In this document: in pieces, positions 22,991-31,999 of the stretch
Layout: the number at the start of each line of letters is the position of its first letter
Position numbering within the stretch: the stretch's first letter is position 1
Origin: Oscillospiraceae bacterium
GTDB taxonomy: Bacteria; Bacillota; Clostridia; Oscillospirales; Oscillospiraceae
DNA: 64,000 bases
Direction of reading: 5' to 3'
Assembly (NCBI GenBank): GCA_017538965.1
Contig: JAFYHU010000080.1
Coordinates: 62,001-126,000, forward strand
Notes under the pieces: model-generated
Seen by the model: only the letters and a program-made list of their open reading frames with translations
Databases searched by the model: none
What the model was told of the DNA's origin: nothing
Position numbers and translations under genes: made by a program

Positions 22991-24958
22991 ATGAACAAGA
23001 AACAGAAAAAGATGCTGCTGCGCATTGTGATTGCTGCGGTGCTGATGGTGATTCTTCATTTCGCCGCAAAGGCTTTTGGCGACCGCGTCCATGAACCGGT
23101 CTGGTTCTTCCTTTACCTGATCCCGTATCTGACCGTAGGTTATGATATCCTCCTCAAGGCGGTCAAGGGCATCAAAAACCGGCAGGTATTTGACGAGAAC
23201 TTCCTCATGGCCGTGGCCACCATCGGCGCTATCGCGATTGCGCTGATCAACCGAAACGGCGATTATACCGAGGCCATCGCCGTCATGCTCTTCTATCAGG
23301 TGGGCGAACTGTTCCAGAGCTATGCCGTCGGCAAGAGCCGGAAAAACATTAGCGCGCTCATGGACATCCGCCCGGACTATGCGAATGTCGAGGAGAACGG
23401 CGAACTCAGGCAGATCGACCCGGACGAGGTGGAGATCGGCACCGTCATCGTCGTCAAACCCGGAGAGAAAATCCCTATCGACGGGACGGTCGTCGACGGT
23501 GTCAGCACGCTGGACACCAGCGCGCTCACCGGCGAAAGCGTGCCGCGCGAGGTCCGGCCGGGGGACGAGGTCATCAGCGGCTGCATCAACCAGAACGGTC
23601 TGCTGAAGCTGCGCACCACCAAGGAATTCGGCGAATCCACGGTCTCCAAGATTCTGGACATGGTGGAAAACGCGACTTCCAAGAAGTCGCGCTCCGAAGC
23701 CTTCATCTCGCGCTTTGCACGGATTTACACCCCTGCGGTCTGCCTCTGCGCACTGGCGCTGGCAATTCTGCCGCCGCTCTTCTTCCTCGCGAACGGCAGG
23801 GCGCCGGGCTGGGGCGACTGGGTCTACCGCGCCCTGACCTTCCTGGTCATCTCCTGCCCCTGTGCGCTGGTCATTTCGATCCCGCTCAGCTTCTTCGCCG
23901 GGATCGGCGGCGCCAGCCGGGAAGGTGTGCTGGTCAAGGGCTCCAACTATCTCGAGGCGCTTTCCAAGGCCAAAACCGTTGCCTTTGACAAGACCGGCAC
24001 CATGACCATGGGCGTCTTCGAGGTCAACGGCATCCACCACAGCAGCATGGACAACGAAAAGCTGCTCGAGCTGGCCGCCCACGCCGAAATCTTCTCCACC
24101 CATCCCATCGCCCGCAGCATTCAGAAAGCCTGGCTCGAGGGAGCGGTCTTTCAGCATAACGGCGAACCGGCCGAGAAGCCGGCCGATCTTGCAGGCCGTA
24201 CGCTGGACCGGGCGCGTGTCGGAGAGGTGCGCGAGATCGGCGGAAACGGCATTATCGCCGAGGTGGACGGGCGTCAGGTTGCGGCCGGCAATACCAGACT
24301 GATGGACAGCCTGGGCGTCCCCTATATCAACTGCAGCCACGCGGGCACCATAGTGCATGTGGCGGTGGACGGCGCCTACGCCGGACATCTGCTCATTTCC
24401 GACGTTATCAAGCCAACGGCGAAGGAGGCCATCCGCGCCCTGCATGAGGCCGGGGTTACCAAAACTGTTATGCTGACGGGCGACACCAGGGAGGTCGGCG
24501 AAGCGGTCGCGAAAGAGATCGGAATCGATGAAGTGCAGGCTGAGCTGCTGCCCGGCGACAAGGTTGCGGCGGTGGAAGCGCTTCTGGCAAAAAAGCCGGA
24601 ACACTCGGTTCTGGCTTTTGTAGGGGACGGTATTAATGATGCGCCGGTGCTGACCCGAGCGGACGTGGGCGTCGCCATGGGCGCGCTCGGCTCGGACGCC
24701 GCCATCGAGGCGGCCGACGTGGTCCTGATGGACGACGACCCGAAAAAGATCGCGCTTGCCATCCGGATTGCCAAAAAATGCATGCGCATCGTCTATGAAA
24801 ATATCTGGTTTGCCATCGGCGTGAAGCTCATCTGCCTGGTGCTGGGCGCCGCAGGCGTGGCCAACATGTGGCTCGCAATCTTCGCGGACGTGGGCGTCAT
24901 GGTTCTGGCAGTGCTCAACGCCATCCGGGCTCTGTTTACGAAGAACCTGAGAGCATGA
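22991..24958 (+). CDS. cadA: P1B-type heavy-metal ATPase (Zn/Cd/Pb class)
   Basis: A 655-residue membrane pump that exports divalent soft metals using ATP. The membrane metal-binding motif is SCPCALV, the phosphorylation site DKTGTMT, the actuator loop TGES, the nucleotide-domain HP dipeptide STHPIARS, and the hinge GDGINDAPVL. The two leading helices and six core helices fit P1B topology. SCPCALVISIPL and the DVVLMDDDP end are of the ZntA/CadA type. It has no N-terminal HMA domain; a separate one is encoded just upstream. The start is ATG 22991 (or 22988) after AAGGAG; the frame upstream runs through the repeat and is not coding. The 3' end overlaps the convergent DUF364 gene by 23 bases. 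Confidence 0.93.
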   Translation: MNKKQKKMLLRIVIAAVLMVILHFAAKAFGDRVHEPVWFFLYLIPYLTVGYDILLKAVKGIKNRQVFDENFLMAVATIGAIAIALINRNGDYTEAIAVMLFYQVGELFQSYAVGKSRKNISALMDIRPDYANVEENGELRQIDPDEVEIGTVIVVKPGEKIPIDGTVVDGVSTLDTSALTGESVPREVRPGDEVISGCINQNGLLKLRTTKEFGESTVSKILDMVENATSKKSRSEAFISRFARIYTPAVCLCALALAILPPLFFLANGRAPGWGDWVYRALTFLVISCPCALVISIPLSFFAGIGGASREGVLVKGSNYLEALSKAKTVAFDKTGTMTMGVFEVNGIHHSSMDNEKLLELAAHAEIFSTHPIARSIQKAWLEGAVFQHNGEPAEKPADLAGRTLDRARVGEVREIGGNGIIAEVDGRQVAAGNTRLMDSLGVPYINCSHAGTIVHVAVDGAYAGHLLISDVIKPTAKEAIRALHEAGVTKTVMLTGDTREVGEAVAKEIGIDEVQAELLPGDKVAAVEALLAKKPEHSVLAFVGDGINDAPVLTRADVGVAMGALGSDAAIEAADVVLMDDDPKKIALAIRIAKKCMRIVYENIWFAIGVKLICLVLGAAGVANMWLAIFADVGVMVLAVLNAIRALFTKNLRA

Positions 24959-25667
24959 ACGAGACGGAGTAGCTGTTGATCGAGGTGCGTTTGCCAACGA
25001 TTGCCTCAAGCATCGCTTCCGGCTGCGTGATGATCCGCCCGTGCAGACGGCCGATGCCCAGCTGCAGAAGCGCAGGGCAGCAGCTGACGCTCGGCCCGGT
25101 CATGATCACCTCTGCGTGACGGCTCAGTTCCAGCAGGCGGGGAAGGGTCTTGTTGATCGCCGCACTGCCGGTGATGATCACGAGATCGCAGCGCGGCAGA
25201 AAGAACTCGGCTGCGCTGTCCGGCATAGCGCCCGGCTTTTCTTCCCTGTCCATGATATAGAACTGCTTTGTCCCGGCAAAGCTCTCTTCGGTCATGTTGC
25301 TGTGGCCGATCATTTTGCCGATCATGCCGACGGTCCTGCCCCGCATGTCGATCCCGTCCAGCGTCTTGCTCTCCGGATCGATAAAGGGGCAGCCTTCCGC
25401 GTTGTACCAGGCATTGACGGCGGCCAGCGCTTCGCCGGCCTCCTCCATGTTCCAGGAGAGGATCGCCCTGCCGGCCTCCTTCAGCGGAAGCCCGATCAGG
25501 CTGTCAAACATCCGCGGGACCGTCTCTCCCGGCGTGTGCATGGCGACGCCTGTTTTTCCGTCGCTGAGCACGGCGGCCGTCCAGGAAACGCCGTGGACAA
25601 GCCGGGCGACGCGGAGTTCCTCCGGAAGATCCTGAAGCAGCAGTTCATAGTATGCAAAATCAGCCAT
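24936..25667 (-). CDS. DUF364/DUF4213 putative heavy-metal chelation protein
   Basis: A 243-residue cytoplasmic protein of the DUF364 group with an N-terminal DUF4213-like part (TAAVLSDGKTGVAMHTPGE) and a Rossmann-like C-terminal half (VGMIGKMIGHSNM, LVIITGSAAINKTLPRLLEL, VIMTGPSVSCCPALL). Relatives are often next to molybdenum or iron-type metal genes and are suggested to bind metal, though no activity is proven. The PSVSCCP motif supplies two adjacent Cys. AAAGGGG lies before the ATG at 25667; an upstream start is not supported. It is convergent with the pump gene and 13 bases downstream of the TrkA-C membrane gene. Confidence 0.75.
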   Translation of the reverse strand: MADFAYYELLLQDLPEELRVARLVHGVSWTAAVLSDGKTGVAMHTPGETVPRMFDSLIGLPLKEAGRAILSWNMEEAGEALAAVNAWYNAEGCPFIDPESKTLDGIDMRGRTVGMIGKMIGHSNMTEESFAGTKQFYIMDREEKPGAMPDSAAEFFLPRCDLVIITGSAAINKTLPRLLELSRHAEVIMTGPSVSCCPALLQLGIGRLHGRIITQPEAMLEAIVGKRTSINSYSVSFMLSGSS

Positions 25668-25680
25668 GAAATCCGCCCCT

Positions 25681-26397
25681 TTAATCGTCTGAAAAGCGTT
25701 CCTTTGCGTGGAAGGCATGGCATATGGCAGTGTAATTTCCGAAGACCGTCAGCTTGTCTCCGATTTCAAAGACCGTGTCTGCTCCGGCGGGCACGGCTTT
25801 CTGTTTCGGCTTTTCCACGAGCATGACGAGAATGCCGGTGTTGGTCTTCAGCCCCGTGTTCGCAAGCGAGACGCCCCGGTATTCTTCCGGAATGTTGTTC
25901 AGTGTGACCAGGGCGATGGTCTCCGAGCCGATATAGTCCAGCAGCACGACGGTGTTGAAGGTTTCCCGGAATCCGATCAGACGGTCAGCGAGCTTCTGAA
26001 GAAGATGGTCGCCCCAGGCACGGACGATCGGGACCCGCATGAAGATAAAGATGATGGTCACGGCACCCAGGGGAATCAGAATGCCGACATAGTAATGCTC
26101 CACCTGGCTGAGCTTGAGGGAGAGGAACACGTTGATGAAAGCCGAAACAATCGTGATATTGAATACATATCCGAAGAGCATGGTGATTCTCGCGAGGCGG
26201 CGTCGGGGTCTGGTGGAGAGAAACAGCTCGCTCTCTCTGGTCGTGTATCCGCAGCCGGTCAGGAGCGAGATGACCTGAAAGCGGGCCCGTTCATCCGGGA
26301 GCCCGGTAAAGCGGAACAGAATCGTAAACAGTTCCGTGATGATCCAGTAGATCAGAATGATGAGAGAAAACAGAATGAGAGCAGTGTAAATATTCAT
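25681..26397 (-). CDS. Membrane protein with TrkA-C (RCK_C) domain
   Basis: A 238-residue protein with about three transmembrane helices (residues 5-28, about 75-97 and 105-125), followed by a cytoplasmic linker and a TrkA-C-like domain (residues 150-235, EEYRGVSLANTGLKTNTGIL and FEIGDKLTVFGN). RCK_C domains bind small ligands and gate ion channels or transporters. The membrane part does not look like a known pore, so the role may be regulatory. AAGAGGAG precedes the ATG. It is the first gene of a two-gene unit with the DUF364 protein, suggesting ion or metal homeostasis. Confidence 0.75.
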   Translation of the reverse strand: MNIYTALILFSLIILIYWIITELFTILFRFTGLPDERARFQVISLLTGCGYTTRESELFLSTRPRRRLARITMLFGYVFNITIVSAFINVFLSLKLSQVEHYYVGILIPLGAVTIIFIFMRVPIVRAWGDHLLQKLADRLIGFRETFNTVVLLDYIGSETIALVTLNNIPEEYRGVSLANTGLKTNTGILVMLVEKPKQKAVPAGADTVFEIGDKLTVFGNYTAICHAFHAKERFSDD

Positions 26398-26555
26398 CGA
26401 CGGGTACTCCTCTTCCGGGCGGGTATTCTTCCTGAAAGCAGTATAACAGAAGCCCGCCTTTCACGCAAGAGAAAGGTCCGGAAAGCGCCCGTCCTGCTGG
26501 CCTGGGAGACATATCATGTTGTGCCGGAGAGGATAGAACACCCAATATCTTGTTC

Positions 26556-26584
26556 TTGCTCTGCACGGAATGATCCTGTATAAT
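26556..26584 (+). promoter_or_regulatory. Promoter of the permease-GGDEF gene
   Basis: TTGCTC, 17 bases, TATAAT, 75 bases upstream of the ATG. The remaining part of this 261-base gap shows no gene. Confidence 0.7.
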
Positions 26585-26658
26585 AAATAATAATAAACTG
26601 CCAGAATAGTGAGTTTTTTACGGGCAATCTGAGTATATGTACAGGCGGTAATTACGGT

Positions 26659-29600
26659 ATGGAAAGCAAGGAAAAGGTCACCGGCGGTCTTCGTGCCGGC
26701 TTTACTCCTCTCGGTATCTGGGCTTTTTCAATCGGCACCAGCATCGGTTGGGGCTCGTTTATCGTAACCTGCAATACCTATCTGCAGAAATCCGGCATTC
26801 TCGGGACGGTTTTCGGCCTCCTGCTCGGCATGGCGGTTATCCTGGTGATCACCTGGAACCTGCAGTATATGATCTGCCGCGCGCCGAGCGCAGGCGGCAT
26901 CTACAGCTTTGAAAAGCGTGTCGGCGGGAAGGACCTCGGCTTTCTGGCCTTCTGGTTTGTGCTGCTGACCTATATGGCCATTCTCTGGGCCAACATCACC
27001 TCGCTCCCGCTCTTTGCCCGCTTCTTCCTCGGTAGCACCTTCCGTTTCGGCTTCCACTATCATGTTTTCGGATATGAAGTCTGGTTCGGCGAGGCTCTGC
27101 TTTCCATCTGCGCGATCATCCTGATCGGCCTGCTGTGTGCGAAAAGTTCGCGCCTGCCCAACCGCATCATGGTTGCTGCCGCTCTGATCTTTGTGCTCGG
27201 TTTTACGGTCTGCGCCGTGATCGCCGCAGCGCGGCATGACAGCGCCTTCAGTTATGCCCCGCTGTATACGGAGGGCTCCGGCGCCTTTGCGCAGATCATC
27301 CGCATCGCCGTCATCTCGCCCTGGGCCTTCATCGGATTTGAAAACGTCTCGCATTTCTCCGAGGAATACCGCTTCCCGGTCAGGAAAATCCGCGGCATCC
27401 TGCTATGGTCCGTCCTGATTACGACGCTTCTTTATCTCTTTGTCTGCATGCTTTCGATTTCCGCCTATCCGCCGGAATACGGCAGCTGGCTGGCCTATAT
27501 CCGCGACATGGGGAATCTGCAAGGAATCAAGGCAGTTCCGGCCTTTTACGCGGCGGATTACTATCTCGGGCAGACAGGCGTCACGGTGCTGATGCTGGCG
27601 CTCTTCGGCGTCATCCTGACCAGCCTGATCGGCAACCTGCTGGCCCTGAGCCGCCTGCTGTACGCGGCGGGACGGGAAGGGGAGGCGCCCCGGACGCTGT
27701 CCGAACTGACGGAACACGGGATTCCGGCCAAGGCCATCTTTGCTGTCGTTGCCATTTCCGTCTTTATTCCCTTCCTGGGCAGAACCGCGATCGGCTGGAT
27801 CGTCGACGTCACCACGCTCGGCGCGACGCTGATCTACGGCCTGATTTCTCACGCCGTCTACCGCTGCGCGCAGCAGGAGAAGCTGCCAGTCGAGAAGCTG
27901 ACCGGCGCTGCCGGCGTGTTCCTGATGGTCTGTTTCGTGGTGCTGCTTCTGATCCCGGGCCTGCTTCCCTTCGACGCGATGGAGACGGAATCCTATATGC
28001 TGTTCATCGTCTGGTCGGTGCTGGGGCTTGCCTATTTCCGGGTGCTGATCCGCCGGGATACGAAGCGCGAATACGGCCAGAACGTGATCGTATGGCTGCT
28101 GCTCCTGGCGCTGGTGCTGTTTGCCTCGATGATGTGGGTCTCCCGTGTGACGGAGAACGCGGCCAACAACGCCGTGGAACAGATCTTTGAGTATCACGAA
28201 AGCCACCCCGCCGACGATTCGGATGAGGCGGTGCGCGAGGAGAGGGTCGTCTTCCTGCAGAAGCAGGCGGAGGCGATCAGCAGCACCAATACGCTGTATA
28301 CGAGCGTTTCTCTCGGACTCTTCCTCCTGTTTATCTCCATGCTGCTGAACAACTACCGCGACACACAGAAACTCGGGGAAGCCCTGACCGCAGCCGAACA
28401 GGAAGCGAGGGACGCGAAAAAGATCGCGGAGCTGAAAGAAACCATCAGTTCTCTGCTGAATAACATGCCGGCTCTGAGCTTTTCCAAGGACGCGGAGACC
28501 GGGGTCTATCTGGCCTGCAACCAGGCTTTTGCCGAATATGCGAAAAAGGAGAACCCCGAGGGCGTGGTCGGCCTGACCGATGCCGAGATCTTCGATGCCG
28601 TCACGGCCGCGCACTTCACCGAGGACGACCGGATGGCGCTTTCGATGGACGGCCCCTATATCTTCTATGAAGACGTTCCGGATGCCGCCGGGAATCAGCG
28701 GCAGTTCCAGACGACAAAGCTGAAATACACCGACGACAACGGGCGCCTCTGCCTTCTGGGCATGTGCGAGGATGTGACGGATTTCGTGCGCATCCAGCGT
28801 GAAAACGCTACGACGAAGGAAGCCTACGAAAAGGCGCGCAGCACCGGCATCATGTATACCCATATTGCCCAGTCGCTGGCACACGGGTATCAGAACCTGT
28901 TTTACGTCGATCTGGATACCGAGGAGTTTATCGAATACCGCGCGGATGATGAGCGAGGGACGCTGATCGAACTGAGACGCGAGGGAGACTTCTTCGAATT
29001 CTGCAGACGTCAGGCCGAGCAGCTGATCTATCCCGACGACCGGGCTGCCCTTGAAAAGGCCATGGATCGCAAAAACCTGCTGGAAGCGCTGGATCAAAGC
29101 AATGTCTTTGTCATGACCTACCGCCGCATGGTAAAGGACAGGCCGCGCTATGTCAGCATGCGCGTTTCCCGTATGGAGGACGACGAGCGCTTTATCGTCA
29201 TCGGCATCACGGATATCGACGAAGAGATGAAACAGCGCCGTGCGGCCGAACGGGTAAAGGAAGAGCGCACCGCCTATTCCCGACTCAGCGCGCTCACCGG
29301 AGACTTCCTCTGCGTGTATATCGTGGCGCCCGAGACCGGACGCTACCGCGAATACAGCACCGCCTCCGAGTTTGCATCCTTCAGCCTGCCGAAGGAAGGT
29401 ACGGACTTCTTTACGGACCTCAGAGAACGCTGCCGGGAGGCCATCGTTCCGGAGGACCTCGACCGCTTCCTCTCGCTGTTTACCGAGGAGAACGTCAAGG
29501 CTGAGATCGAGCGAAGCGGCATTTTCGTCATGAGCTGTCGTTATTTCCTCGACGGCAGACCGACCTATGTCCAGATAAAGGCGGCTATGATCGACGAGAA

Positions 29601-30162
29601 GGAAGGCCGCCGCATGGTCCTCGGCATCAACGACGTCGATGCTCAGTTCCGCCAGGAAGAGGAATACAAGCAGCGCCTTGCGCAGGAAAAGAGAAAGGCC
29701 ATCGTGGACGCTCTGACGGGCATCAAGAACAAACATGCCTATCATGAAGCGGAAGAGAAGCTGAACCTTCAGATTGTCGAAAGCTGCGCACCGGGGTTTG
29801 CCGTCTCGGTTCTGGACGTGAACGATCTGAAGAAGATCAACGATACCGCCGGGCATCAGGCGGGCGACCAGTGCATCCGCGATGCCTGCAGGATCATCTG
29901 CGACATCTTCAAGCGCAGCCCGGTCTTCCGTGTCGGCGGCGACGAGTTCGCGGTCATCTCGCAGGGGAACGACTATCAGTATATCGACCAGCTGCTTGCG
30001 AAGGTGAAGGAATACAATGCCGAGGCCGCAAAAACCGGCGGCGTCGTGATCGCCTGCGGCATGGCAAGATTCGAAAACGACAGCTCCGTGGCGGCCGTCT
30101 TCGAACGCGCCGACCAGAACATGTACGAAGACAAGAGCCGGCTCAAGGCGGCGGAACAGTAA
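26659..30162 (+). CDS. Amino-acid permease fused to PAS modules and a GGDEF cyclase
   Basis: A 1167-residue membrane protein. Residues 1-450 are an APC-superfamily permease: it starts with GFTPLGIWAFSIGTSIGWGSFI, the glycine-rich first helix of that family, and shows about twelve helices. Two more helices follow around residues 475-500 and 550-570, with a loop between them. A PAS-like domain (SLLNNMPALSFSKDAETGVY, about residues 600-720) and two further PAS-like modules (about 740-870 and 880-1010) lead to DALTGIKNKHAYHEAEEKL and an intact VGGDEF loop near residue 1100, without an RxxD site. The layout suggests a transporter or transport-like receptor that sets cyclic di-GMP according to amino-acid supply. 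The frame is continuous across the joins, so it is a true fusion. The ribosome site is weak (GGCGG). Confidence 0.9.
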   Translation: MESKEKVTGGLRAGFTPLGIWAFSIGTSIGWGSFIVTCNTYLQKSGILGTVFGLLLGMAVILVITWNLQYMICRAPSAGGIYSFEKRVGGKDLGFLAFWFVLLTYMAILWANITSLPLFARFFLGSTFRFGFHYHVFGYEVWFGEALLSICAIILIGLLCAKSSRLPNRIMVAAALIFVLGFTVCAVIAAARHDSAFSYAPLYTEGSGAFAQIIRIAVISPWAFIGFENVSHFSEEYRFPVRKIRGILLWSVLITTLLYLFVCMLSISAYPPEYGSWLAYIRDMGNLQGIKAVPAFYAADYYLGQTGVTVLMLALFGVILTSLIGNLLALSRLLYAAGREGEAPRTLSELTEHGIPAKAIFAVVAISVFIPFLGRTAIGWIVDVTTLGATLIYGLISHAVYRCAQQEKLPVEKLTGAAGVFLMVCFVVLLLIPGLLPFDAMETESYMLFIVWSVLGLAYFRVLIRRDTKREYGQNVIVWLLLLALVLFASMMWVSRVTENAANNAVEQIFEYHESHPADDSDEAVREERVVFLQKQAEAISSTNTLYTSVSLGLFLLFISMLLNNYRDTQKLGEALTAAEQEARDAKKIAELKETISSLLNNMPALSFSKDAETGVYLACNQAFAEYAKKENPEGVVGLTDAEIFDAVTAAHFTEDDRMALSMDGPYIFYEDVPDAAGNQRQFQTTKLKYTDDNGRLCLLGMCEDVTDFVRIQRENATTKEAYEKARSTGIMYTHIAQSLAHGYQNLFYVDLDTEEFIEYRADDERGTLIELRREGDFFEFCRRQAEQLIYPDDRAALEKAMDRKNLLEALDQSNVFVMTYRRMVKDRPRYVSMRVSRMEDDERFIVIGITDIDEEMKQRRAAERVKEERTAYSRLSALTGDFLCVYIVAPETGRYREYSTASEFASFSLPKEGTDFFTDLRERCREAIVPEDLDRFLSLFTEENVKAEIERSGIFVMSCRYFLDGRPTYVQIKAAMIDEKEGRRMVLGINDVDAQFRQEEEYKQRLAQEKRKAIVDALTGIKNKHAYHEAEEKLNLQIVESCAPGFAVSVLDVNDLKKINDTAGHQAGDQCIRDACRIICDIFKRSPVFRVGGDEFAVISQGNDYQYIDQLLAKVKEYNAEAAKTGGVVIACGMARFENDSSVAAVFERADQNMYEDKSRLKAAEQ

Positions 30163-30180
30163 ACAGAAAACAAAAACAAA

Positions 30181-30216
30181 GTGTGTCAAGGGGCGATTCT
30201 CTTGACACACTTTTTT
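30181..30216 (+). terminator. Terminator of the permease-GGDEF gene
   Basis: Stem GTGTGTCAAG / CTTGACACAC, loop GGGCGATTCT, then TTTTTT. Confidence 0.92.
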
Positions 30217-30288
30217 GGTCAAGTGGTGCTTGACCACTGAGGTGTTTTTCCGATGTATACTGCGGCTGTGATCACAAGAATACATCGG
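30216..30288 (+). promoter_or_regulatory. Two dyads in the control region of the vWA gene
   Basis: TGGTCAAG-TGGTG-CTTGACCA (30216-30236) is followed by CCGATGTAT (30250-30258) and ATACATCGG (30280-30288), a perfect nine-base inverted repeat. A possible -10 TATACT (30256-30261) overlaps the left arm, and the right arm lies close to the ribosome site. Such placing suits repression or a leader hairpin; no -35 at ideal spacing is evident. Confidence 0.5.
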
Positions 30289-30303
30289 AAAGGAAATGAA
30301 AAA

Positions 30304-30951
30304 ATGAACAAGACAGAACTGGTATTTATCCTCGACATGAGCGGTTCCATGGCTCATCTGACCGACGACACGATCGGCAGTTTCAACAGCATCCTGAAGG
30401 AACAGGCGGAAAAGGAAGGAGAGGTGCTCGTCACGACCTACCTGTTCAACAACGACAGCCGGAGGATCCACGACCGTCTTCCGATCCGGGATGTCCCGCA
30501 GATGACGGAGAAGGACTACCGCGCGGGCGGCTGTACGGCCCTGCTGGATGCCGTCGGCGGCGCCATTCATCATATCGTCGGCATTCACCGCTACGCGAGG
30601 AAGGAGGACATTCCGGATCATACCCTCTTCGTGATTACCACGGACGGTATGGAAAACGCCAGCCACCGCTACGGCGCGGAGCAGGTGAGAGAGATGATCC
30701 GCCACGAACAGGAGAAGTACGGCTGGGAGTTTCTCTTCCTCGCCGCCAACATCGACGCCGCGGAGACGGCCGGACATTTCGGCATCGATGCGTCTCACGC
30801 CGTCGACTATGTCCCGGATCCCGCGGGCTCTGCGGTCTGTTACGAGACCATGAATCTGGCCGTGGAGCAGGTCCGATTCGGCCGCCGACTGAAACAGGAT
30901 GCCTCCTGGAGAAAAAATGCGGATCAGGACTTCAAAAAGCGCGGAAAATAA
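30304..30951 (+). CDS. von Willebrand factor A domain protein
   Basis: A 215-residue cytoplasmic vWA protein. The metal-ion-dependent adhesion site is complete: DMSGSM (residues 9-14), a Thr in GGCTALLDAV (near 78) and TTDGMEN (near 118). Small stand-alone vWA proteins of this kind are found in Clostridia and some phage-like loci; many act as scaffolds with AAA ATPases or protein kinases, but no such partner is next to it. No signal peptide. A GGAAAGGAAATGA region precedes the ATG. The binding partner is unknown. Confidence 0.85.
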   Translation: MNKTELVFILDMSGSMAHLTDDTIGSFNSILKEQAEKEGEVLVTTYLFNNDSRRIHDRLPIRDVPQMTEKDYRAGGCTALLDAVGGAIHHIVGIHRYARKEDIPDHTLFVITTDGMENASHRYGAEQVREMIRHEQEKYGWEFLFLAANIDAAETAGHFGIDASHAVDYVPDPAGSAVCYETMNLAVEQVRFGRRLKQDASWRKNADQDFKKRGK

Positions 30952-30959
30952 AGTATAAT
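30931..30959 (+). promoter_or_regulatory. Promoter of the nitrilase-family gene
   Basis: TTCAAA, 17 bases, TATAAT, overlapping the end of the vWA gene. Confidence 0.5.
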
Positions 30960-30991
30960 CAGAAAAAAACGGAAGAACGGAGAGAATTTTG

Positions 30992-31912
30992 ATGAAAGAT
31001 TTACAGTCGGATGTCTGCAGACTTGCTCTCGTACAGGCCGAGCCCCTGCTCTTCGACAAAGCGGGCTGCGTCCAGAAAGCCCTGGACACGATTGAGGAAT
31101 GCGCCGCGCAGGGAGCGGAACTGGTCGTTTTCCCCGAACTGTTCATCCCCGGCTATCCCATCGGCATGAATTTCGGCTTCAGCATGGGTAAGCGGACCGA
31201 AGCGGGACGGGAAGACTGGATGCGCTACAGCGACGCCTCGATCGTGGTCGACGATCCGTCCTTCCGTCAGCTCGCGGAGGCGGCCGTCAGCTATCAGCTC
31301 TACCTCAGCATAGGCTTTTCCGAGCGGGATGCCGTCAACGGGACCCTGTACAACAGCAATGTGATCTTTGAGCCGGACGGCAGCTGGAAAGTCCACCGCA
31401 AGCTCAAGCCCACCGGTTCCGAGAGACTGGTTTGGGGTGACGCAAACCGGGATTACTTCCCGATCACCGAGACGCCCTGGGGCCCGATCGGCAGCCTGAT
31501 CTGCTGGGAGAGTTACATGCCCCTGGCGCGCACGGCGCTGTATCAGAAGGGGATCACGATCTATCTGTCTCCGAACACGAACGATAACCCCGAATGGCAG
31601 GCGACGATCCAGCATATTGCCATTGAGGGGAAATGCTATTTCATCAACGCCGACATGCTCGTGCGCAAGAGCTCGTACCCGAAAGATCTGAACGCGCAGA
31701 GCGAGATCGACGCGCTGCCTGACATCGTCTGCCGCGGCGGCAGCTGCGTCATCGACCCCTACGGCCACTATCTGACCGAGCCGGTCTGGGACGAAGAAGC
31801 GATCATCTGCGCCGATCTGGATATGCGGCTTCCGGCGGCCTGCAAGATGGAACACGACGCCGTCGGGCACTATTCCCGGCCGGATGTTCTGGAGCTGATC
31901 GTAAAGGAATAA
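30992..31912 (+). CDS. Carbon-nitrogen hydrolase, nitrilase branch
   Basis: A 306-residue cytoplasmic enzyme with the catalytic triad of the nitrilase superfamily: Glu in VVFPELFIPGYP (near 47), Lys in HRKLKPTGSERLVWG (near 132) and Cys in SLICWESYMP (near 166). HRKLKPT..ERLVWG and CWE are close to the true nitrilase branch (nitrile to acid and ammonia) rather than to amidases or NAD synthetase domains, though the usual GDG after WG reads GDA here. Likely substrates are nitriles from plant material or cyanoalanine; this is inference. GGAGAG precedes the ATG. It is probably independent of its neighbours. Confidence 0.85.
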   Translation: MKDLQSDVCRLALVQAEPLLFDKAGCVQKALDTIEECAAQGAELVVFPELFIPGYPIGMNFGFSMGKRTEAGREDWMRYSDASIVVDDPSFRQLAEAAVSYQLYLSIGFSERDAVNGTLYNSNVIFEPDGSWKVHRKLKPTGSERLVWGDANRDYFPITETPWGPIGSLICWESYMPLARTALYQKGITIYLSPNTNDNPEWQATIQHIAIEGKCYFINADMLVRKSSYPKDLNAQSEIDALPDIVCRGGSCVIDPYGHYLTEPVWDEEAIICADLDMRLPAACKMEHDAVGHYSRPDVLELIVKE

Positions 31913-31935
31913 GCGGAACAACTGTCGGGTTTCCC

Positions 31936-31964
31936 TTGACACGGCATCTGCCGGAGACTATACT
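31936..31964 (+). promoter_or_regulatory. Promoter of the bactofilin-like gene
   Basis: TTGACA, 17 bases, TATACT. Confidence 0.8.
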
Positions 31965-31999
31965 GTTTGAAGCATTCTGTAAAGAAATGAGGTTTCACT

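Noticed and set aside
22847..25009. 720-codon frame antisense to the P1B ATPase
   Set aside because: Shadow of a clear pump gene; rich in His, Asp and Gly as expected from reverse reading.
27403..31146. 1247-codon open frame on the minus strand
   Set aside because: It lies opposite the permease-GGDEF, vWA and nitrilase genes, has no ribosome site or recognisable domain, and its composition is that of an antisense shadow.
30304..31912. vWA and nitrilase as one operon
   Set aside because: A separate TATAAT promoter lies at 30954-30959 and the functions do not connect; co-transcription is not supported.
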